Assembly (NCBI RefSeq): GCF_020882245.1
Contig: NC_083597.1
Span: forward strand, 24,902,652 to 24,966,651
From: Rhopalosiphum padi
Taxonomy: Eukaryota > Arthropoda > Insecta > Hemiptera > Aphididae
Length of the DNA stretch: 64,000 bases
Reading direction: 5' to 3'
Shown here: in pieces, positions 52,601 through 64,000 of the stretch
How the letters are laid out: the number at the start of each line of letters is the position of its first letter
Numbering within the stretch: position 1 is the stretch's first letter
Notes under the pieces: generated by a model
Database searches by the model: none
What the model was told of the DNA's origin: nothing
The model's input: only the letters and a program-made list of their open reading frames with translations
Translations under genes and position numbers: made by a program

Positions 52601-55600
52601 AATTCTTACATAAATGTCCACAATCTAAAATTCGATCACATTTCTTAGAGCAGTGCTTACGTTCTGGTATAGATTTACATTTTATTATAATTGAATGACC
52701 ACAATCTGGTATAATTTTTTCTACCTAATTATAAAATATTATAAGCAAAACAGAATAAACTGATAGTTATATTATAGAATATCTAACCCTTACTTGATTT
52801 TCACAAGGTTTACATTTTTCATAGCATTGGGATTGACACTTATGGTCACACTTTAATGGACGTTCACACGGAAGAATACATTTAATTTCATCAATACTTA
52901 ATCCACAAGGAACATCATTTTTTACATGTCCACAAGCCAGAATTCTCTCAACTTTGACTGTACATAATGAACAATCTTCATAACACATTTTTTCACATTT
53001 GTGATTAAGAAAACATTTTTTATTTATATTTTCACATGGTTTGATGCAATTATACTGTAAATACATTTATAAAATATCAAAATCATTATTATATCTATTA
53101 TGATATAAAACATTTTTAAAAACAAAAACTACCTTCTCATGTTCTGGATCATCATTCTTGTGGCAATTTTTTTCACAAGCATGACCACATTCTAACCGAT
53201 CTATACATTTATATGTACATTTTGGTTCTTTGTCAGAACATTTTTTTAAGATTGTATGACCACATTTTTCGAGGACAAATTCCACCTACATTTTAATTTT
53301 AATATAGATAATAATTTTAAATTAAAAATTAGTATTAATAAATCTAACCATTTCTGCACATGGATAAGTAAAAATATCAATATAACATGATAATGTCAAT
53401 TGGTGCCCACATGGTAATTCTTTAATCAATGGTACAGTGCACTCTCCACAATCCTTATAACATATTTTCTTACAAGGATGATTATAAACACAAGACCTAT
53501 TAAACAATATAATTATAAAATACTGTGATACATTTATTTAATCATTTTACTTGTTACACAGCTCCATGCATTTAAATTCTAAATGTTCATGGTCATAAGA
53601 ATGACATATACTTGTACAATAATGACCACACAATAGCAATGATTTACATAACTTTGAACAACCGCCTTCTATGATTATATTGAAATCGTCACCTTTTGCC
53701 ACCTTTGTCATAATACCAGAATGAATGGCACATTCTAAAGTCAATTCATCACCTTAACACAAATCAATTAAACATTTTAAAATTTAATCAACCTTAAATA
53801 ATAGTAATAAAATTATATTTTTTACCATATGAATCCTGATTTACTAATGTTTCTTTTATTTGTTTCCATAGATTGCCAGAATTGTACAAATTGTCCATGT
53901 TACCCATTATATAAAGTCCATACTTAGCTCTCGATAATGCAACACATATTCTGTTCTCAGTTTTTAAAAATCCTACATTTCCGTTTTCATTACTTCTAAC
54001 TAATGATAATAATATTATGTCACTTTCCTCTCCTTGATAATTATCTACCACAGTGATTTTCATGCCTTCTAAGTCTTTATGTTGTTTTCTTAACTAAAAA
54101 TATATTATAGAAATATCAATAAAATTATATATTAATAATAAAATGAATAATCGTTTATATTATATACCAGACATACAAACATTTGATAATCATTAAAATT
54201 GAAAAAAATAATATGAACTTACTGAACGAAAAAGAAATAATTGACCACTGTACATTGTTAATATTGTCACTTGTTCTGTTTTATATCCTTGTAAAATTAA
54301 ATGCCTAGCAAACATAATTAAAAATCTAGCTTCATGATCGTTACTTTTGCTTGAAATTTCCTCAACCTAAGTACTCGAAAAAATTGTATTAATTTAATTA
54401 TATCACGATAAAATATAATTATATTTATAACATACTTCATTTTCATTCATATTATGATTTAGAAAGAATATACTTTTGGTAACACCGCGAATATGTTCTC
54501 TATTGTAAACAGAAATATGATTTTTCAAATCATTATATATTGATGGACATATTAGAGATGCTATTTCAGGGCGCATTCTATGTTGTTCACCCAACGTGTA
54601 ACAAGGTATTTCGTTATTAACCATACGTTCAAACAACGAAATATTAAAATTATAATTTTTTGCCAACTTATACACTGCATTACTAGGACGCAGTTGTTTA
54701 TGATCACCTTAAACATGAAAAAAAATAAACTGTACTAACATTTTTTTTTTCATAAGATAAATAATAAATACCAATTAATATAAGATGTTGACAGTGATTT
54801 GTTAATGAAGATACTATGTGTGCTTCTAAAACTTCAGCAGCTTCTTCAACAACAACTAAAAAATTTAAGTTAATTATAACATTTATTTAATAAAATGATT
54901 TAACTGTTAGAATGCATGGGATAATTATTTAATATTACCTCTATTTATTTTTATATTGATGATTTTACAATTCAAGTATAAGGTACTATATTACAGTCAT
55001 TATCACAAAATCATAAAAATTAAAAATATATATATATTATAATTTAAGATATAATAATAAACTTTTGGTAGGTAATTAATAAAATGTAAATAAATATATA
55101 TGTATAAAAATAGTGTACTTGTTTTTTAATAGAAAAAAATTACTCCATGCACACAGTCAAGTGATCTTATTTAATGCAGATTATTCAAAAATTAAAATCT
55201 TAATTCATACCAATTGGTGATTCTAATCCTTCCAGCATTATTCTGTGTTTAGCAGCACCAGTAGTAGTTAATGCTATAACATGCATGTTCTTTATAAGCT
55301 CTACGTTTTCCAATTCTCTTAATTCATTAAATTGCTTATAAACTTGAGTATAATTTTGTTCATAATTTCTTATTTTTGGTTCAAACAACTCTTTTGTTTT
55401 TTTTACCCAATGGAAATATAAAGACCATCTTTGTCTCATGTCTAATAAATATACATTTTTAATTGACCTTGGGAGTTTAATATCAGCATCAGCCATATTC
55501 AACATGTATAGAAAATAGTCATGTATATTTTCCATTACGCCAAAATTGAATTTGGCTTCTTCAAATTCATTAAAAAAATTTACATCCAAATTTGATTGAT

Positions 55601-57947
55601 CCCTTAATCGTATATTCTCCTTAAGTAGATCTGAACAAGCTTTTTTGACGTCATCCAATGTTAAACTATAAATAACAATATCTTTATGACTATCTTCTAA
55701 ATCTAAATAATCTGGTTCATACAGCTTTGCTTCATCATCATTATCTTCATATACTTCTTTTTTACTTTGTAACAATTTTTCTGAATGAAAAACTTTATTT
55801 ATCAACTCATTATTAATTCCAGATATAAACCCAATTGGGTCTACACTAAAATAATCAAAATCTTGAAATAACCAATAGAGAAGATCCAAAGTTGTTTTAA
55901 AAAAATGATGATATTGTTTAGGCATACCATTTTTCAACAATGATAACTCTAATATTCCAGCATTATATGAAATAAATTCACTACACTTCTTAAAATATTT
56001 TATGTTATGCGTAATAGTTTTTAGTTTATCTTCTACATTTCTTAAACCCTTATTAGTAGTTACAGATCTTTTGTATAAACGAGCTATATTCTTTAAATTG
56101 TATTCTTCTACAATTTTTGATTTGGACTGACCACCAATTCTAACAATTTTGTTTGTGAAACTCAATATTCCTTCTATAAATTGATCAAGGGCATGGTTTG
56201 TGTAACATATTACTAAAATTGGTTTAGTGAGAAATTTATTCTTATATAAATTACTTATAATTGTTTTCATAATTTTCAATCCTAAAAACGTTTTTCCAGT
56301 ACCTGGTGGTCCTTGGATTACTGTGAATTCTTGCGTCAACGCTGCTCTAAATGCTTCAAATTGCATTTCATCAAGTCCTAGCTCTTCTTTAGTAGGCCAA
56401 TTATCATCATTCTGAACTTTAAAAAAAATGTTTAAGTCAATTGCATAGTTGTAATCTTCAGGTAAGTTTTTAAGGTAATATGGATAATCTATCTTATTAT
56501 AAGCTGATATTATATACTTTTCCATTGGGAATTTATTAATATTAATATTTTTTAAAACTTGCATTGAGCATTTATATGGTTCAAAATATACTTCACTCTC
56601 TACCATGGTAAGATATGTGTTAAATAAAGGTTGTGCATCTTCTAATAATTCTACTTTTATTTTTCCTTCTTTCAAAAATTCAATCTTACTCTCCAAAACA
56701 ATACCCATAAAAAAAGTTCTAAAATCATTTCCAGAAAATAGCAAAAAAGAACCATTCATAAATCGTTTTGCCATTTCCCAGTTTATTTTTAATTTTTTTT
56801 TTTCGTCAAAGTTAACTAAATAACCATATTTATCACGAACAAAATCACCTTTATTTTCAAATTTAACATTACCATAAACACGTATATTATTAATTTTTTT
56901 TCGATGTTGATGCTGATAATTTATTATCTTGTCTTTATAAAATTGTATACCTTCCCGCAGTGGAGCAATAAAATCTTCTCGTAAAAGACGAAATTGAACA
57001 TCTAAATAGTGTTCTACATTCTGGTAAGCTCCTTTGGTAATGTTAGGTCGTAAAAATGGTTCTCCATATTCAAGATCTATTGCGGTTGGATAAACGGTTA
57101 GTTCTCTAAAATTCTCAGGTGGAGGCATAATTTGGGCAATATTTTCAATTACTAATTTTTCTTTTAATTTTAATTCCTCTGTTAACTTAGTATCATTGAT
57201 TTTTTGAAGCAAATCATTCATTTGAATCATTGTAGCCTCATTAATTTTAATATGATTACTATAACTTTTAATACCATTTAAAGCAATATTACTACTTACT
57301 ATTATTTCCTTTAATCTTTCTTTAGCTGTTTTTGGAAACAATGTTGTTATAGATTGAAATACAATTAAACAATCTTCATAAAATGTATTCATATTGTTGC
57401 ATCGATTAACATTTTTTTCAGTTGGTGTACTCAGTATATATGTTTTTAGATGATCAAAAAATTGATTACACATAAGTTCTGTTAATAAAAAATGTTTGCT
57501 TTCTATTAACTCAGTAGAACAAATCTTAGCAGTAACTTTCATAAGCAAATAAATCCAATCTGGTTCTTTATTTTGTTTGAATAAGTCCATGAATCCGTTA
57601 ACTTTATTTGACATCACAAACACAATTTCAGGAGGGTCCTTAAAGTATAATTCTTCGAGTCGTTTGTATCCAAATTTAAAATTAATGTTAGCTATAATTT
57701 TATTTTGAATAGTTTTATCATTATACGATTCATTAATAGATGATTTTTGTTTATATTTCTGTTCTTGTTGATCAGAATTATTTGATTGTAACAGTTCATT
57801 TTTCGTTTTAGATGATTTAATATCATATGTATTATTATCTGCATTTTTCAATTGTGATGAATTTTTGAAATCTTTAGCTCTGTTTTTAAAATTTTGATCA
57901 TTTTGGTTAGAATGTCTATTATTGAACTTCTTTTTTCTTGGACCCAT
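49669..57947 (-). CDS. ZNFX1: ZNFX1-like superfamily 1 RNA helicase with NFX1-type and RZ-type zinc fingers, 14 exons
   Basis: Coding exons in order: 57947-55211, 54855-54772, 54707-54436, 54366-54223, 54093-53826, 53752-53551, 53496-53349, 53285-53133, 53054-52794, 52724-52487, 51747-51582, 51511-51400, 51272-51055, 50716-49669. All junctions are GT-AG and in frame, giving 2016 residues (human ZNFX1 is about 1900). Residues 1-110 are lysine/asparagine-rich and polar. The UPF1-like helicase core has Walker A GPPGTGKT at 546-553, EEAAE at about 916-920, GDHKQLRP at 941-948, QHRM at 982-985, VDNYQGEE at about 1095-1102 and VALSRAK near 1130. Cysteine-rich NFX1-type fingers (CGH, CxxPC, CPPC) fill roughly 1175-1660. 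RFIYLEDCKHSIE follows at about 1667, and an RZ-type finger (GHWCKCPNGH...CPDCKVPIGG) lies at 1957-1996. The family acts in small-RNA inheritance (nematode) and antiviral RNA sensing (mammals); the role here is inferred. No frame break seen. The start ATG has a G at +4. Confidence 0.95.
51748..52486 (-). other. intron 10 of the ZNFX1-like gene, 739 bp
   Basis: It starts with GTAATAAGT and ends with an ATAG acceptor at 51749-51748. It splits a codon after its first base (G, then AG). Nine of the other twelve introns are 54-129 bp and two are about 350 bp, so this one is a clear outlier. Its length is explained by the repeat copy inside it. Confidence 0.7.
51840..52400 (+). repeat. degenerate dispersed-repeat copy within ZNFX1 intron 10
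   Basis: In the orientation opposite to the gene, it shares AACAACTTATGAGGAACCTTGTAT, TTAGC, GGTGAAAATTTCAAGTA, TTTTTGAGTTA and AAAATCAATTTTGTC in order with the copy at 63.0-63.5 kb (CTTATGGATAACCTTGTAT, GGTGAACATTTCAAGTA, TTTTTGAGTTA, AAAATCGATTTTGTC). It has no open frame. The match supports insertion of a non-autonomous element into an intron, followed by decay. Confidence 0.65.
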
Positions 57948-60436
57948 GACGAAGTAGCTTTTAACTTTAACATATATAATAAATGTATATTAAAACATTG
58001 GTTTTTACCTATAAAAATATATATGTATGTATAAATAAATTTTTCCAGTTAAGTTTCTTAGTTAATTTATGTATTAGATGATTTATAAATAATATCAATA
58101 ATGTAAACGGAGATGAGAAATTATTATTTTACTTTTATTTAAGGAAAATTAAACTCTTTATTTCTAGTAATTTTTTAATTGCCTCTCTTTACTTCTCTAC
58201 TAAAAGTTCTAACTTTGAAGTATATAAAAAAAATTATATAAATACAAAATATAATACAAATATTAAATTGACATATTATAATTTAATTAATTTTAAAATT
58301 GAAAAATACTTATCTATTTTCTGAATAATTTGATAGGAAACAGCAGAATAATATCCTTAAGATGTAAGAATATCAGCGCACTATTTGTTTTTTCTCTTTG
58401 ATTTATGCAGAATATAATATATTTGTGTTCAGCAAAACCAACCTAGTAGCATTGTGATTTTAGCTTTAGTTAGTATTAAAACGAATTGACTTTTTATCAA
58501 ACTTAAAATTAAGAACATTATTTGTGCTTATAGTACAAACTTTAAACATTTTAATATTCTCTGTAAAAATTTTAAACTTTTTCCAAATATACTTAAGTCT
58601 AATTGATGACTAGTCTGCATGGTTGCTGAAGAAGAGGTGGTCATGACAGGGCATTTGCTTCTCCTGAACTTCAAATATTATTTTGAAAACGTTAATCTTT
58701 AATATTGTTTAAATAAACATTTCATTGATATTTTAACTTTAGTATACATTTTTTTTATATACTTTTTAGTTTATTTAAATTTGTACAGAATTAACTTTTT
58801 TGTATGCACTTTTTAGTGTTTAACTTTATTAAGTTCCTTCCTGATAAATTTCTCGCTTGTGCCCTTAATGGTCTTCCAAGTTTAAATTAAAATCAATCCT
58901 GATAAATCAATAGATATCCCATTTATCCAAATTACACTCATTTAAACCCCTTAATCACTGAACTAACATCCAAATCACTTCCTGGAAATCATCCTCTTCG
59001 ACTCAACAAAAAATGGTGTCAACATTTAACATTGAACAATTAACTATTAACTAACCATTTATAATTAATTTATAAAAAATCCTTTTCATTTTTGTATATT
59101 ATAGTTAGGTATAGTCTTTCTCGTGAAAAGAGTATATGTATTTAATTTTCTTATTATGCTTTAAAGTATAGGTTGTAAATATTACAAAAAAAAAATAAAT
59201 AAATAATTTAATATTGAAGAGAAATATGAACATTTTTAAATTTTAATAATTTACTTATACATAACTTTCAAAAAAATTGCAATATCATGAAAATCCTAAC
59301 GTATAATGTACATAGAAGATACTAAATGCACAGTTGTCAATTACACAGATACCTGCCATTATGTTGATAATAATAATATAGGTAATATTATGTATAAGTC
59401 AATTTACTCTGATAGGTACTAGGTAAAGCAAACATCACATGATTAGTTCGGCTGAACGCAAATTTGCTATGTTAATATTATGTTACCTAGGTGGTACTTG
59501 TGGCCTGTGGGTCAGAAAGAGATAACAAATAGTGCGTAAACATTCTTTTTATTATAATATCATAGAAATAAATCTTAACATTTAATACCTATCTATAATT
59601 ATAGTGGAATATTACATATGTTTTAAATATTAAATCAAGAAATTCATAATCTAATCGATGGAACAAAATCCTAAAATACATTTAATAATGTGTAAGCTAG
59701 ATATTCTTTGTATATAGTGCCTGCATAATTTTGTATTGATATGTCTCGGTCATTAGGGTAATGAATTAATTATTATTAGAAGATATCCGGGTGTCCCGAT
59801 GGCCTAGTCCAATCCTATTTCCGCTGCTCGCAGTATGTTGGTCGTTAGAACATTTTAAAAAACTTCATACCACAATATTTTTAAAATATAGTACTAACAG
59901 CATTTAAAAAAAAATCCTACTCAAGGCTCACGCTCCCCTAAGGCCCTAAATATTACCTATACTATACCTTCTTAAGTTCTCTATATTTATTAACTGATAG
60001 CTATACAAATTATCTATAAATTATTCAGTGATTTTCATTTGCGCACAGTATATATTTTATTACCTGTACAATTATAATTTGTTTGCATACAACTATAAAA
60101 AAATCAATCCCAATCTAAACTAATATTGTAACTATGTAACTTGTAGTACGTAATGCAAAATAATGATGCGATTTATCCAAAATATTTTCATAAGATACAT
60201 CTATTAATTGAATTGAGTACAGTCGTTACTCGTCAAGTATTCAAATTACAATATTTTTCACGGTAATAATTGGATTGTGTTTAGTTATCAATTTATTATT
60301 TATTTATTATGTCTATTTTAGTTGAACGTGTGATTTTAACGAGAAACGAGTTGTCGATTCTTTTAAGTCATTTTATTTCGTGTAGTTTTTTGAGTTTTGA
60401 TAAACTTTTGTTATTGTTTATGTCGTGTATAACTTT
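57948..60436. other. AT-rich upstream region of the ZNFX1-like gene
   Basis: No gene beyond the presumed 5-prime untranslated region and promoter of the ZNFX1-like gene, whose transcription start I cannot place. No CpG island lies upstream of it, unlike the islands further left. A GTGTCCCGATGGCCTAGTCC word at about 59791 resembles the A box of tRNA-derived short elements, but no matching B box was found. Confidence 0.4.
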
Positions 60437-60876
60437 CAGGGGCATCATTTGGGGGGGATCAGGGTGTGCGGTTGCACCCCTTACCTTTAAAATAGTTCCA
60501 ATTGGCCTGCACCCTGATGAAATAATGCACGATTATTAATATAATTTAAATTAAATTGTATTTTAAATATTTTGATTTTTTATTGACATTTATCAATATT
60601 GGTATACTGTCAATCATGATTATAATTTTAAATTACATTGGTTATACACAAATATTGTGCTATACACTTTTATTGTATTTTAGTTTTTAAATTGATTTTT
60701 AATATTTATGTTAATGCATTGATTCGATCCATGATGTATGGAAATAATTGGAAGCCGAATAATGTACATATACGTATTACTTCTATTTTTATATGGCCTG
60801 GTGAAATTTCAAAATGGCCTACCTGATACTTCGCACACCCGAAAAAAAATCCCCGAAATTACGTCCCTGTCCCCTG
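60437..60876. mobile_element. non-autonomous hAT-like inverted-repeat element, 440 bp
   Basis: The left end begins CAGGGGCATCATTTGGGG and the right end, on the other strand, CAGGGGACAGGGACGTAATTTCGGGG. Both then continue to a shared GGGTGTGCG. The 8-bp word ATAACTTT flanks the element exactly on both sides (60429-60436 and 60877-60884), a perfect target-site duplication of the length made by hAT transposases. A 76-codon open frame covers the left end but is not a transposase. The intact duplication suggests a fairly recent insertion. Confidence 0.85.
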
Positions 60877-61399
60877 ATAACTTTAGGTACGCAAACCAAT
60901 TGTTTTAAACACAGATATTAAAAACTTATGTGCGCAATTGAGTTATGGTGCATTTCAGCATTTGTGTGCAAACGAGTCAAAAGGGTAATTGTACGTAAAT
61001 GTGTTATAATATGTTATATGCATCACTCTAATCGTTATACTACGTAAAAAGTACGTCTAAGTGGGCCTACTATACAGTTTGTGTAATACTAAATACATAA
61101 ACACTAATTACTTAAAAATATTTTAAGCTATTATAGTGGATATTTATTTAGTTTGTTATTTAATCCTAAGTTAACAGGTTTTTAATTAAAATAAAATATA
61201 AAATACCTATCTGTCATTTTATATTTGTAACTATGTAAGTTATGTTGTAGTTGTTAGTTAATAAAAAAAGGTTTCATAAAGATAAGATAAAAAATATATA
61301 CATTATAAAATATGGAAGATGTAGATGTCAAGAGTAATTTTATAAAAATGTATGTAAGTAGAGAAATGTGTTTGCATGTGAACATGTGGTTTTCCTTTA

Positions 61400-61467
61400 A
61401 ATTACCCATTTTGTGCAGATCAAAAAATTTCCCCCCCCCTTGTTTGAAAACTGAAATGACGCCACTG
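61400..61467. mobile_element. one end of a further DNA element
   Basis: The stretch CCCCCCCCTTGTTTGAAAAC followed by TGAAATGACGCCACTG looks like a right terminus: read on the other strand it begins CAGTGGCGTCATTTCA and continues into a G run, similar in plan to the CAGGGG end at 60.4 kb. I found no partner end or target duplication, so the element may be truncated. Confidence 0.4.
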
Positions 61468-62814
61468 ATTATGTGTCTATGTAAGAATAATGAATCATAA
61501 ATACCTGCTTTTCAATAGAAATATATTTTATTCTTACCTCAGTTACGTCGATTTAAAAAAGCACACAGTACCTATAATAAAATAGGATATACTAAATGCA
61601 TGTTTAATGTTATGCAATATTGTATTAAAACTAATAACAATCGAACGTTATTCGTGTATTTACTATTTAATACTTATCGGTCTATTATTAGTATATTCAT
61701 GTCTATATAATTTTTATACTGATCACTGAATTAGAATGAATTATAATAGAAGAAAATAAAAGAAAACTATGACACGTCATTATTGATATAAACAAAATAA
61801 AAATACGTCTTCGGAGGTTATAAATAAAAAACAGGGATGTAAGTAAGTACTCAATTCTAGAATAAAAAGAACTCTTGCAAGTTGTGACTCAAACTAGTAC
61901 ACTTTATAGTACCAACTTACTAGTGGTTCACAAAATAATATTATTTTATGGTTGGCACTTGGCATTGTTCGTTGTTCGTTTGATTTTTTTATATAGTACC
62001 TACCTATATGGTATATCTACAATAATATTACATGCAAATGTTATAAGTATTACCGTGGTTGTTGATAGACAATCGCAAAATATTATAGTCCATGAATATT
62101 GAACACATTTTGAGTAAGTTGTCGGTATTCTTTAATTCTTTATTCTGATGGTAAAATTTAATTCTTATAATTCTGATGGTTTTTCTCCAATACCATTTTT
62201 TATGCGACTATGCATATATAAAAATAATGTAGAATGTATGAAGTATACAAGTATAAATATACAAAATACAGCTATGATTATTTTTATTACTCTGTATTAC
62301 TTATTTGTTATTTAATTTTATACTTTTTTGCTTTACCTTTAGGCTTTAGCTCTATTCTATGCAATTTATTTTCTTTACCTAATATAATATTAAATAACTA
62401 GAAAGGTAGGTACTAGGTATACATATATTTTTTTTTATTAAAATTGTTGTTTTCTTTTTGTTTTAAGTATAAATTTATTTCGTTATTCTAAATAAATTAT
62501 GATAAATTCTGATCTAATTTAGAAATATTAAATATTTACTAATAATATGCTATATGATTCAGGTATGTATAAAATACGTAAATAAATAACTTTTAGTTAA
62601 GTAAAAAAAAAAAAACAGTACAATTTTATCAGAGGTATCTTTGATTGATTTTACATTCTACAACAAAGCAGTAAGTATATTAATTAATAATTTGGGTAAA
62701 TAATTTTGGTATTGATTTAAATAGTTAAATGTGCTATCACTGCTATCCATAAAATTATTAAAAAAAAAAAGGTATTAGGCAAGTGGCTATCGCTCTGCTG
62801 TATAGTAGAGATGG
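61468..62814. other. AT-rich stretch without a supported gene
   Basis: A 75-codon open frame at 61875-62102 has no motif. Otherwise only A/T simple sequence and a GGTAGGTACTAGGTA word near 62405. Confidence 0.4.
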
Positions 62815-63726
62815 AAAATAGGTCACTATAATAGATGTGTTAAATTTGAATGCATTGACAGGTATCATTGTATACAAAAAACGATTCTGAACGGAGATGA
62901 TTTGTCAGTCTATGATAAGTAGTAGGATATATTATATTATTATACTATATCTACTTAAAATGTAATATATCGTTTCGCGATTTCGTAAAAAATTAAATTT
63001 CATACGCTCATACATTTTTTTTTACAGTTACTTGAAGGAAAACTTATGGATAACCTTGTATTGGATTTTTAACCTTAGGTATAAATCACAAACATTTTTC
63101 CGAATTTTCAACTTAAAAATTCCTTGCAAATTTTCGCGATTTTGATATATTTCGTAAACATTTGAACTTTATGCTTATATAAACAAAAATTGTGACTAAC
63201 GATTTTTGATTTTTTTTTACAACGATAAGTAAAACTTATAATAAACCTTGTATTAAATTTTAAAGATTTTTTGGATAGCCAATTTTTTTTTATAGTCATT
63301 TCAAAAAAAAAAAATTGAAAATTTTAACTGTCTATATAAATAGCTTAAAAAGGTCAAAATATTTTGAAATTTTATCGTAAATTAACATTAATATAAACAT
63401 TTGGTGAACATTTCAAGTATTTACAATAATTTGTTTTTGAGTTACAGAAAAATAAAAAAATCGATTTTGTCGAAAACTGATTATGCGTAAAAATTCCCGT
63501 TTTTTCGTTACTTTTTTAGGCTTTTTCCTGACACTTTTGAAAACTACTGGACATTTTTACTTTTAACCCCCCCCCCACCCAAAGTACCAACTAGATGAAT
63601 TTTCCTTTTCAAAGAGGGGCTGAAATTAAAAATCAAAGCATTATTTCCAAAACGTGATGACAGACACACAAAAAAAAATACATCATTGTAAAATCAAAAC
63701 CATTCCTCACTTCGTTCAGAATCTAA
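62815..63726 (+). repeat. longest copy of the dispersed repeat family, about 0.9 kb
   Basis: It begins with AGGTCACTATAATAG, continues through ACGATTCTGAACGGAGATG and a long A/T-rich middle with repeated CTTAT-GATAACCTTGTAT-like blocks near 63040 and 63235, and ends GACAGACACACAAAA ... CATTGTAAAATCAAAACC ... CTTCGTTCAGAATCTAAAA. CGATTCTGAACG near the start and CGTTCAGAATC near the end are inverted copies of each other. This suggests subterminal inverted repeats and a DNA-transposon origin. There is no coding capacity. Confidence 0.65.
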
Positions 63727-64000
63727 AATATATTACCAGAACAAAAACGTCATAATTTTTCACTATCGAATAAAACGATTTTATTTTATTTCTCACTAAT
63801 GCATTTAACGATAGTATATTATTATTAAAAAAAATTCAATCTGATATATTAAGTAAATATTAAAGGGCGGCAAATTTTAACGGTCGAAACGAAATAGCTC
63901 ATTTTTTTTAGGTGGTTAATTTATTTCAGCCTAGAGCGGCAAGTACCTTAATCCGGCCATCCTGTTAAACCTGAAGATAAATTTTGATTATTTTTATATA
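63727..64000. other. AT-rich window end with a repeat-like segment
   Basis: Two related words, GGGCGGCAAATTTTAACGG (near 63866) and GAGCGGCAAGTACCTTAATCCGG (near 63937), lie 70 bases apart and are GC-richer than their surroundings. They may belong to another old repeat that continues past the window. No gene is seen. Confidence 0.35.

Noticed and set aside
54403..54675. Reading the pieces at 51-54.7 kb as separate small genes
   Set aside because: They join in frame through GT-AG introns into the ZNFX1-like protein and carry its helicase and finger motifs.
59791..59880. Possible tRNA-derived short element (TGGCCTAGT word)
   Set aside because: Only an A-box-like word is present; no B box or tRNA fold was found.
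1..64000. CRISPR arrays, bacterial operons, phage or viral genes
   Set aside because: Intron-containing genes, CpG islands and eukaryotic transposon ends mark this as nuclear animal DNA. No regularly spaced direct repeats and no viral coding frames were seen.

Overview
The window looks like nuclear DNA of an insect, most likely an aphid or close relative. It is very AT-rich, carries short interstitial runs of the insect telomere unit (TTAGG)n, has a few CpG-rich islands in an otherwise CpG-poor background, and is littered with small non-autonomous DNA transposons and decayed repeats. Its two clear genes are interrupted by spliceosomal introns, mostly 54-130 bp. The species call is inference from sequence style; no species-diagnostic marker was found.

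Layout: bases 1-77 may hold the last codons of a plus-strand gene. From there to about 47.7 kb there is no gene I can name. This long AT-rich stretch is broken by CpG-rich patches near 1.9-2.3, 25.6-25.85 and 30.6-32.65 kb. These are the best candidates for promoters or 5-prime exons of genes with very long introns. It also holds an inverted-repeat hAT-like element at 36.6 kb, several imperfect hairpins, a diverged tandem repeat at 1.4 kb, TTAGG runs, and fragments of a dispersed repeat family.

The gene-bearing part is 47.87-57.95 kb. A three-exon plus-strand gene (47874-48958) encodes a 246-residue protein of no assigned function. Facing it on the minus strand (57947-49669) is a 14-exon gene whose joined reading frame is 2016 codons. 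It is a ZNFX1-type (NFX1-type zinc finger-containing 1) superfamily 1 RNA helicase with a long cysteine-rich finger array and a C-terminal RZ-type finger. All 13 splice junctions keep the frame. The two genes are convergent, and the roughly 700 bp between their stop codons contains transposon scraps: a collapsed inverted-repeat element and a short reverse-transcriptase-like remnant.

From 57.95 kb to the end I see no gene. This part has a 440-bp inverted-repeat element with a perfect 8-bp target-site duplication at 60.4 kb, the end of another element at 61.4 kb, and a long copy of the dispersed repeat family at 62.8-63.7 kb. Another degenerate copy of that family lies inside ZNFX1 intron 10, which is its longest intron. 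ZNFX1 proteins act in small-RNA inheritance in nematodes and in antiviral RNA sensing in mammals. That makes this locus the biologically most interesting one here, but I see no evidence of a wholly new system.
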